DNA of 10,578 nucleotides from Deltaproteobacteria bacterium (lineage in GTDB: Bacteria; Desulfobacterota; Deferrimicrobia; Deferrimicrobiales; Deferrimicrobiaceae). The position numbers were made by a program, and so were the translations under genes. Under the pieces are notes generated by a model. That model was not told where the DNA came from and made no database searches. It saw nothing but the letters and a program-made list of their open reading frames with translations. The stretch is from positions 1-10,578 of the forward strand of contig JANXPS010000215.1 in the NCBI GenBank assembly GCA_025357175.1, in the 5' to 3' direction. This document shows positions 5,770-10,578 of the stretch, piece by piece. The number at the start of each line of letters is the position of its first letter. Within the stretch, counting starts at the first letter, position 1.

Positions 5770-6747
5770 ATGCCTCCGATGAAGTCGGTCGACGACCTGA
5801 TGGCCGCGGGTACCGGGTACCAGCGGTCCATGATGATATTTGCCGCACTGCGCCTGGGCGTGTTCGCCGTGCTCGCCGAGGGGGAGACCGACGCCGATTC
5901 ACTCGCCGCGCGGCTTTCCGCGGATGCTCGCCGTCTCGGGATACTGCTCGATGCGTTGTGCGCCCTCGAGTTGCTTGAGAAGCGCCGGGGGAAGTATCGC
6001 AACGGTCCCGTAGCCCGCGAATTCCTGCTGAACGGGCCCGGCTCCAGGGCGTCGCTGCTTCTGCACCTGCTCGACGGTTGGGACGACTGGGGGCGGATCG
6101 AGACGAAAATCCGGGGCGGGCGCAAGGGGCGCGGGCACGCGGGCGATCTCCAGGAAAACTTCATACGGGGAATGGAGGAAAACGCGCGGGACCGGGCCGA
6201 GGCGGTCGCCGAAACGATGCCGCTCAAGGCGGGGGAGCGGTTGCTCGACCTGGGGGGCGGTCCCGGAACCTACGCGTGGGCATGGGCCAGGCGATGTCCC
6301 GAGGCCGTGGTCACGCTGTTCGATGTCCCCGACACGTTGCGCGTGGCCCGGAAGATCCTCGCCGAGAAGCGGGCGACCGGCTGCGTGAAGCTGATCGCGG
6401 GCGACTTCCTCGCGGATCCGCTCGGCGGTCCGTACGATGCGGTCTGGATCTCGCAGATCCTGCACGCCTTTTCCCGGGAGGATTGCCTGGTCATCCTTCG
6501 GAAAGCGCACGAGGCGCTTGCCTCGGGCGGGCGGGTGGCGATCCAGGAATTCCTGCTCGACGAGTCGAAGACTTCCCCCGTCGGGTCGGCGATATTTTCG
6601 GTGCACATGGTCGCGGTGACCGAAGGGGGACAGTCCTGGACGGCGGGGGAGATCGTCGGGATGCTGTCCGAAGCCGGTTTCGTCAAGGCAAGGAAGGGCA
6701 AGGCCGATTCGCGCGGCGTGGGCATCGTGACGGCCGTAAAGGCCTAG
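5770..6747 (+). CDS. SAM-dependent O-methyltransferase-like protein (Methyltransf_2 type)
   Basis: The product has 325 residues and two parts. The first 100 or so residues resemble the winged-helix dimerisation domain of plant-type and hydroxyneurosporene-type O-methyltransferases (SLAARLSADARRLGILLDAL, then a turn with KYRNGPVAREFL). The second part is a class I SAM-binding fold: motif I LLDLGGGPG (from residue 158), the acidic residue D185 in LFDVPD at the end of strand 2, GDFLADPL, and ILHAFSRED with H232 at the place of the usual catalytic or substrate-contact His. The substrate cannot be told from sequence. An AAGGAG eight bases upstream supports the ATG at 5770; the ATG at 5779 is a less likely alternative. 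The 157-base gap before it holds the terminator, so it should have its own promoter, which I could not define. The next gene starts eight bases downstream. Confidence 0.87.
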   Translation: MPPMKSVDDLMAAGTGYQRSMMIFAALRLGVFAVLAEGETDADSLAARLSADARRLGILLDALCALELLEKRRGKYRNGPVAREFLLNGPGSRASLLLHLLDGWDDWGRIETKIRGGRKGRGHAGDLQENFIRGMEENARDRAEAVAETMPLKAGERLLDLGGGPGTYAWAWARRCPEAVVTLFDVPDTLRVARKILAEKRATGCVKLIAGDFLADPLGGPYDAVWISQILHAFSREDCLVILRKAHEALASGGRVAIQEFLLDESKTSPVGSAIFSVHMVAVTEGGQSWTAGEIVGMLSEAGFVKARKGKADSRGVGIVTAVKA

Positions 6748-6755
6748 GCCCGGAC

Positions 6756-8531
6756 TTGCCGAATATCGCAAAAAGGGATATCGGCATCGCGGTCGCGCTG
6801 ACGGTGGCCTGCCTGACCGTTTACGGACAAACGGCCGGATTTCCGTTCGTCAACTACGACGATCCGGTCCACGTCTACGGGAATCCCGCGGTGCGCGGCG
6901 GCCTGTCGCCCGACGGCCTCCGATGGGCGATTACCGCGACCGGCGATGCCGGCTGGATTCCGATGACCTGGCTCTCGCGGATGCTCGACGCATCCCTCTT
7001 CGGGATGAACGCCGGAGCGCACCATTTCGTGAATCTCCTGCTCCACATCGTCAACACGCTGCTCCTTTATCGTTTTCTCCGGCGAGTCACCGGGAGGACC
7101 TGGGCCTGTGCGGTGATCGCGGCACTCTTCGCGGTTCATCCGCTGCACGTCGAATCGGTCGCCTGGGTGACCGAACGGAAAGATGTGCTCGCGGCGTGCT
7201 TCTGGTTCCTCTCGCTCGATGCTTACGTTTCGTATTGCGCCCGGCCTTCCGCGCCCCGATCGTTCGTGGTGGCGTCCTTTTTCCTTCTCGGGCTGATGTC
7301 CAAGCCGATCGTGGTGACGCTGCCGTTTGTCCTGCTTCTCCTGGATTACTGGCCGCTCGGCCGGGTCCGGGCGGCGCGCCTGCTGGTCGAGAAACTGCCG
7401 TTGTTCATCCTTTCGGCGCTGTTCTGCGTCCTGACGTTGATCGGCCAGGAAAAGGCCGATGCGCTGGCGTCGCTCGACCTGGTCCCGATGGGGGCCAGGA
7501 TCTCGAATGGGCTGTCTTCCTATGTGGCGTATCTGGCGAAGACGCTGGTCCCGTACGGCCTGTCGGTTCACTATCCCCATCCCGGAACGGCGCCGGCGCA
7601 GTGGAAATCGGTGTCGGCGGGGGGGATCCTGGTTGCGATGACCGCGTTCTCCCTGGTCCAGCTTCGGCGGCGGCCCTGGATTCCCGTCGGGTGGTTCTGG
7701 TTCGTCGGAACGCTGCTTCCCGTCATCGGCCTCGTGCAGGCGGGAAGGCAGGCAATGGCCGATCGCTGCACCTATATCCCGCTGACCGGGATCTTCCTGA
7801 TCCTCATCTGGGGAGGCACCGAACTTTCCCGCCGGATGAAACAGCCGTCCGTCGCAACTATGACGGTCGCGGTCGTCTGGTTGGCAGGATTGTCGGCCGT
7901 CGCCTGGGTGCAGGTCGGATACTGGCGCAGTTCGCCCGCATTGTTTGCGCACGCGTTGCAGGTGACCGACGGAAACTGGCTTGCGCACAACCAGCTCGGG
8001 CACGCGCTCGAGCGCGAGGGAAAAGTCGAAGAGGCGATCCGCCATTACCGCGCGGCGCTGCGCATCCTTCCGGATTATGCCGAGGCGCACGACAACCTCG
8101 GAGTCGCCCTTCTCTCTATCGGAAAAAGCGAGGAGGCCGAATCGCATTTTCGGGAGGCGATCAGGCTGGCCCCCTCCTTCGCCGACGGCTGGAACAACCT
8201 GGGGGTGATCCTGGCTCGGGCGGGGAGGCGCCGAGAAGCCATCGACTGTTTTCGCGAAGCGCTCCGGCGCCGGACCGCCTTCCCCGGCGCACGCTATAAC
8301 CTGGGCAGCGCACTGGTCGAATCCGGGGATGTCAGAGGCGCCATAATCGAATTCCGGGCTTCGCTCGCCGAGGATCCGACGCGCGCCGAATGCTTCAACG
8401 CCCTCGGAATCGCGCTCGCGATGGAGGGCAGGCGGGCGGAAGCGGTCGACAGGTTCCGCGAGGCGCTGCGCCTCCGGCCCGGTTACCCCGAGGCGCGCGC
8501 CAACCTTGAAAAGGCGGAAATACAGCCGTAA
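6756..8531 (+). CDS. TMTC-like multi-pass membrane protein with C-terminal TPRs
   Basis: The 591-residue product has about 395 residues with many hydrophobic helices, then five 34-residue tetratricopeptide repeats (about residues 407-577, ending with a partial helix). The membrane part carries motifs of the TMTC/GT-C glycosyltransferase-like family: an early acidic pair in FVNYDDPVHVYGNP, HPLHVESVAWVTERKD, SKPIVVTLPF and DYWPLGR. Eukaryotic TMTC proteins are O-mannosyltransferases that use lipid-linked sugar; for bacterial members this is only inferred. The start is uncertain: no ATG exists near the N-terminus. TTG at 6756 keeps the first membrane helix whole and lies eight bases after the methyltransferase stop; GTG near 6804 would cut that helix. 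The frame stays open far upstream across the methyltransferase gene, but that part is a shadow. Coupling to the methyltransferase suggests shared glycan or lipid modification work. Confidence 0.85.
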   Translation: MPNIAKRDIGIAVALTVACLTVYGQTAGFPFVNYDDPVHVYGNPAVRGGLSPDGLRWAITATGDAGWIPMTWLSRMLDASLFGMNAGAHHFVNLLLHIVNTLLLYRFLRRVTGRTWACAVIAALFAVHPLHVESVAWVTERKDVLAACFWFLSLDAYVSYCARPSAPRSFVVASFFLLGLMSKPIVVTLPFVLLLLDYWPLGRVRAARLLVEKLPLFILSALFCVLTLIGQEKADALASLDLVPMGARISNGLSSYVAYLAKTLVPYGLSVHYPHPGTAPAQWKSVSAGGILVAMTAFSLVQLRRRPWIPVGWFWFVGTLLPVIGLVQAGRQAMADRCTYIPLTGIFLILIWGGTELSRRMKQPSVATMTVAVVWLAGLSAVAWVQVGYWRSSPALFAHALQVTDGNWLAHNQLGHALEREGKVEEAIRHYRAALRILPDYAEAHDNLGVALLSIGKSEEAESHFREAIRLAPSFADGWNNLGVILARAGRRREAIDCFREALRRRTAFPGARYNLGSALVESGDVRGAIIEFRASLAEDPTRAECFNALGIALAMEGRRAEAVDRFREALRLRPGYPEARANLEKAEIQP

Positions 8532-8611
8532 AGGGATACAGGGACGATGGCGGATACAAGTGCGACGATTTTTCCCGCGTTTTTCATTCGGCGGGGCTCC
8601 GCACCGACCGG

Positions 8612-8755
8612 ATGCGCAGCAAGGCGAGCAAGACGGAAACGATGAACGACGAGCAGATCGCGTTGTGCCTGCTTGCTGCATCCCGCTGCGAGAACCGCGT
8701 CATCGGTGCCGTGCTCGTCTTCAATGTCCTCGAAGGGATCGGCGAGCAATCGTAG
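8612..8755 (+). CDS. possible small ORF between the TPR gene and hipB
   Basis: This 47-residue frame lies in the 279-base stretch between 8531 and 8811. From its second ATG (8642) it reads MNDEQIALCLLAASRCENR and on to a hydrophobic stretch; third codon positions are GC-rich as in true genes here. No ribosome-binding site is seen, and the open frame extends upstream of the first ATG without a start, so it could equally be the remains of a decayed gene. I recognise no family. Nothing else except the hipB promoter is visible in this stretch. Confidence 0.22.
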   Translation: MRSKASKTETMNDEQIALCLLAASRCENRVIGAVLVFNVLEGIGEQS

Positions 8756-8771
8756 CAACGCAAAATATGAT

Positions 8772-8803
8772 TTGTTATATGACCATTTTTAGTAAATTAT
8801 ATT
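8772..8803 (+). promoter_or_regulatory. AT-rich promoter region of hipBA
   Basis: The 55 bases before hipB are very AT-rich against GC-rich surroundings. TTGTTA (8772-8777) and overlapping -10-like hexamers (TTATAT 8797-8802, TATATT 8798-8803) are present, though the spacing of 19-20 bases is long. The -10 lies so close to the ATG at 8811 that transcription would begin at or next to the start codon. HipB proteins repress their own promoter, but no clear paired operator could be named. Confidence 0.45.
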
Positions 8804-8810
8804 TATTGTT

Positions 8811-9149
8811 ATGGCAAAAATAACCCCCGTGCTCTATCCAAAGTCCCTGAAGGAGGCTGGCGCCCTCGGCGAGCGGTTGAAGGACGCCCGCCTGCGCAGA
8901 CGCTTTTCGATGGACGTCGTCTGCGTCCGGGCCGGCATCTCGAAGCCAACCTTGGCGAAGATCGAATCCGGCGGCCCGTCCGTATCGTTCGGGGCCTACA
9001 TCAACGTCCTGCGTGTGCTGGGCCTCCTTGACGACCTGGCATTGGTCGCGAAAGAAGACGCGCTGGGGCGACGCCTCCAGGATGAATTGCTCCCCCGAAG
9101 AAAACGCGCCCCCAAAAAGAAACCGGTCGCCGAAGGCGAATCCGGATGA
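8811..9149 (+). CDS. hipB: HipB-like XRE-family antitoxin
   Basis: The 112-residue product has a Cro/C1-type helix-turn-helix at about residues 17-75 (LGERLKDARLRRRFSMD, then AGISKPTLAKIESG), followed by a basic tail with RRKRAPKKK. In HipBA systems this protein binds operator DNA as a dimer and holds the HipA kinase inactive, repressing the operon. It overlaps hipA by four bases (ATGA), the usual coupled arrangement. No ribosome-binding site precedes the ATG at 8811; the bases before it are only A and T with few G, so a leaderless message is possible. Confidence 0.9.
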   Translation: MAKITPVLYPKSLKEAGALGERLKDARLRRRFSMDVVCVRAGISKPTLAKIESGGPSVSFGAYINVLRVLGLLDDLALVAKEDALGRRLQDELLPRRKRAPKKKPVAEGESG

Positions 9150-10396
9150 CCTCTCTCAAGGCGAATCAAGTCGACGTCTGGCTGGACGACCTGTCCTTCG
9201 GTCCGCTTCAGCGAATCGGTGTCCTCTCTCGGGGAGACAGGGGAAGCATCCAGTTTGCCTACGACCCGGCGTGGCTCGCCTCGGCGCATGCCTTTCCGCT
9301 CGATCCGGAGTTGGATCTATCCGCAGGCAGTTTCTTCCCCGGGAAGTCGAACTTCGGCGTCTTCATGGATTCCTGTCCGGACCGGTGGGGGCAACTGCTG
9401 ATGAGGCACCGAGAAACGATCGAGGCCGACGAGGAGGGGCGCAAGGCGAGAACGCTTGGCCCGTGGGAGTTTCTTCTCGGTGTCCAGGACGAAACGCGAA
9501 CGGGCGCACTCCGGTTCGCCATGCACGGAACGCGGGAGTTCCTCGCGAGCGAACTCCGTTCCGCGCCGCCCATCGCCCGCATCGCCGAATTGCAGGCCGT
9601 TGCCCACGAGTTGAGTCGAAAGGAAAGCACCGATCGCGATTCGGCACGTCTCCGGGAGTGGCTCGAGGTGCTCGTTGCCCCCGGATCTTCGCTCGGCGGT
9701 GCGAGACCGAAGGCGAACGTCGTCGGGGGAAACGGAAAGCTGTGGATCGCGAAGTTTCCCGCGGCGGACGACGGCTACGATGTCGCCGCTTGGGAAAAGG
9801 TTGTTCACGACCTTGCCCGGCAATGCGGTCTGAATCTGCCAGAATCGCGCCTGATGCGAGTCGGGACGGGGTACCGGACTTTCCTCGTCGAACGGTTCGA
9901 TCGGGTCGGCGGCAGGCGACGCTTCTACGCTTCCGCGATGACGCTATTGGGCCGGAACGATTCGGACGATGCGAGCTATCTGGAAATCGCCGAGTTTCTC
10001 TCATCCTGGGCGGATCCGGAACATCTCGAAGATGATCTCGCCGAGCTCTTCGCCCGTGTCGTCTTCAACGTCTGCACGGCCAACCGGGACGACCATTTGA
10101 GGAACCACGGCATGTTCCGGACTCCGGCAGGGTGGCGCCTGGCTCCGGCCTTCGATATGAACCCGTCCTTCTCGAAGAAGGAACATGTTCTGGCGCTCGA
10201 CCTCGACGAGAGGAGGCCGGATCTCGAAACCGTCCTGTCGACGGCACCCCAGTATCGGTTGGCGAAGCGGTCTGCGGAGAAGATCGTGGGCAGGATCCGG
10301 AAGGCTGTCTCGGGGTGGGAGGTCGTCGCCAAGGGCAACGGCCTTTCTTCAGGGGAATGCGCCGAGGCGAAACATCTGTTCGCCGGAACCCGATGA
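9146..10396 (+). CDS. hipA: HipA-like serine/threonine kinase toxin
   Basis: The 416-residue product is a full-length HipA. The N-terminal subdomain (about residues 1-110) ends with FGVFMDSCPDRWG and GPWEFLLG. Then come the GSSLGGARPKA loop (residues 180-190) with the presumed autophosphorylation serine, the ATP-binding lysine in LWIAKFPA, FLVERFDR, the catalytic loop NRDDHLRNHG (313-322) and the metal-binding D337 in APAFDMN. All kinase motifs look intact. HipA proteins phosphorylate aminoacyl-tRNA synthetases or other targets, which stops growth; the target here is unknown. It is a single chain, so this is a two-gene hipBA, not the split HipBST form. It overlaps hipB by four bases. An IS21-type fragment begins within about four bases after its stop, so the natural downstream region is lost; the C-terminus itself looks complete. 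Confidence 0.93.
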   Translation: MTSLKANQVDVWLDDLSFGPLQRIGVLSRGDRGSIQFAYDPAWLASAHAFPLDPELDLSAGSFFPGKSNFGVFMDSCPDRWGQLLMRHRETIEADEEGRKARTLGPWEFLLGVQDETRTGALRFAMHGTREFLASELRSAPPIARIAELQAVAHELSRKESTDRDSARLREWLEVLVAPGSSLGGARPKANVVGGNGKLWIAKFPAADDGYDVAAWEKVVHDLARQCGLNLPESRLMRVGTGYRTFLVERFDRVGGRRRFYASAMTLLGRNDSDDASYLEIAEFLSSWADPEHLEDDLAELFARVVFNVCTANRDDHLRNHGMFRTPAGWRLAPAFDMNPSFSKKEHVLALDLDERRPDLETVLSTAPQYRLAKRSAEKIVGRIRKAVSGWEVVAKGNGLSSGECAEAKHLFAGTR

Positions 10397-10399
10397 AAC

Positions 10400-10471
10400 T
10401 AGCGAATGGCCCGACAGCCATTGCCTCAAAACTTCCTTCACTTCGATCATCGTGACCTCGCGATATGCCAT
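10400..10471 (-). pseudogene. truncated N-terminus of IS21-family transposase IstA
   Basis: On the minus strand an ATG at 10471, with GGAGG at 10476-10480 just before it, opens a frame reading MAYREVTMIEVKEVLRQWL and then SGHSL. This is the well-known start of one group of IS21-family IstA transposases, where an HTH normally follows. After about 24 residues the similarity ends, the frame runs into the antisense of hipA and stops at 10349. Only about 24 of the roughly 400-500 residues of a transposase remain, so it is not functional. The assignment comes from memory of the family's N-terminus. Confidence 0.75.
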
Positions 10472-10536
10472 GTTCCCTCCAGGCCTTGCCCCGCAAAGGG
10501 CAGGCGCAAGGAGGGTCATACCATCCGGTCACGCAG

Positions 10537-10578
10537 GGGGGGTGAATGATTTGAAAAAGTAGCTTCGAGGGGGGTGAA
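10537..10578. repeat. 10-bp direct repeat near the IS end
   Basis: GGGGGGTGAA occurs at 10537-10546 and at 10569-10578, 32 bases apart (start to start), in the non-coding end of the putative IS21-type element. Spaced repeats like these are expected transposase-binding sites in this family; the identity is inferred from position. Confidence 0.5.

Larger units (their letters stand above)
10400..10578 (-). mobile_element. IS21-family element end fragment beside hipA
   Basis: The stretch from the transposase fragment to the window edge looks like the left end of an IS21-type element: the start of istA, a strong ribosome-binding site, a hairpin in its leader (GCC-T-TGCCC 10483-10491 with GGGCAGGC 10498-10505, loop CGCAAA) and two copies of GGGGGGTGAA further out. 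IS21 elements carry repeated sequences inside their ends. The outermost tip is probably past 10578. The other end and istB are absent, so the element was cut by a deletion or recombination next to the hipA stop codon. Confidence 0.55.

Noticed and set aside
6078..6755. Upstream extension of the TMTC-like frame across the methyltransferase gene
   Set aside because: The extension is Arg/Gly-rich shadow sequence; the methyltransferase frame has clear SAM motifs there.
8547..8645. 32-codon frame beginning ATGGCGGATACAAGT after the TPR gene
   Set aside because: It becomes Arg/Ala-rich and ends soon; it overlaps the better 47-codon frame and has no recognisable family.
1..10578. CRISPR array, tRNA or rRNA genes
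   Set aside because: No regularly spaced repeats and no cloverleaf or rRNA-like segments were seen on either strand.

Overview
The window is high-GC bacterial DNA with strong GGAGG ribosome-binding sites. The gene content points to an anaerobic or metal-/sulfur-cycling bacterium of the Desulfuromonadota/'Deltaproteobacteria' type: an Fe-S assembly cluster with a NifS/IscS-like and an IscU-like protein, an Nfu domain protein, a 2[4Fe-4S] ferredoxin, tiny rubrerythrin-type proteins and a TlpA-type thioredoxin. This assignment is inferred from gene content and style only; there is no rRNA or other marker.

Layout. (1) 3-2291: the 3' part of a gene for a LysM protein with a long Ala/Pro-rich linker, followed without a gap by a small membrane-anchored protein of unknown function. 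(2) 2299-2885: a possible FNR/CRP-type site and a -10 box, then nfu and a 56-residue ferredoxin, closed by a very strong intrinsic terminator. (3) 2892-3440, minus strand: a membrane-anchored TlpA/ResA-like thioredoxin, convergent with the ferredoxin and divergent from the next operon. (4) 3487-5669: a compact operon with its own promoter and a probable terminator: half-ferritin 1, NifS/IscS-like protein, IscU, half-ferritin 2. (5) 5770-8531: an O-methyltransferase-like protein and a TMTC-like multi-membrane protein with C-terminal TPRs, probably co-transcribed. (6) 8756-10396: an AT-rich promoter and a hipBA toxin-antitoxin pair. (7) 10400-10578: the start of an IS21-family transposase, cut off a few bases after hipA.

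The most striking observation is in region 4. The NifS/IscS-like protein keeps its sulfur-carrying cysteine (C325) and the PLP-phosphate cup. It has lost the PLP-anchoring lysine (N202), two residues that contact the PLP ring (A151, A179) and the substrate-binding arginine (T358). By standard criteria it should not be a normal PLP cysteine desulfurase. It resembles the unusual IscS of Archaeoglobus fulgidus, in which the same lysine is an aspartate. The gene sits next to an intact IscU and is bracketed by two 65-residue paralogous ferritin-like proteins, each with only half of a di-iron four-helix bundle. The cluster may therefore be an Fe-S assembly module in which sulfur does not come from free cysteine by the usual chemistry (for example from sulfide or a persulfide donor) and iron or oxidant handling is supplied by the half-ferritins. 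That functional reading is inference; the residue losses and gene order are read directly from the sequence.
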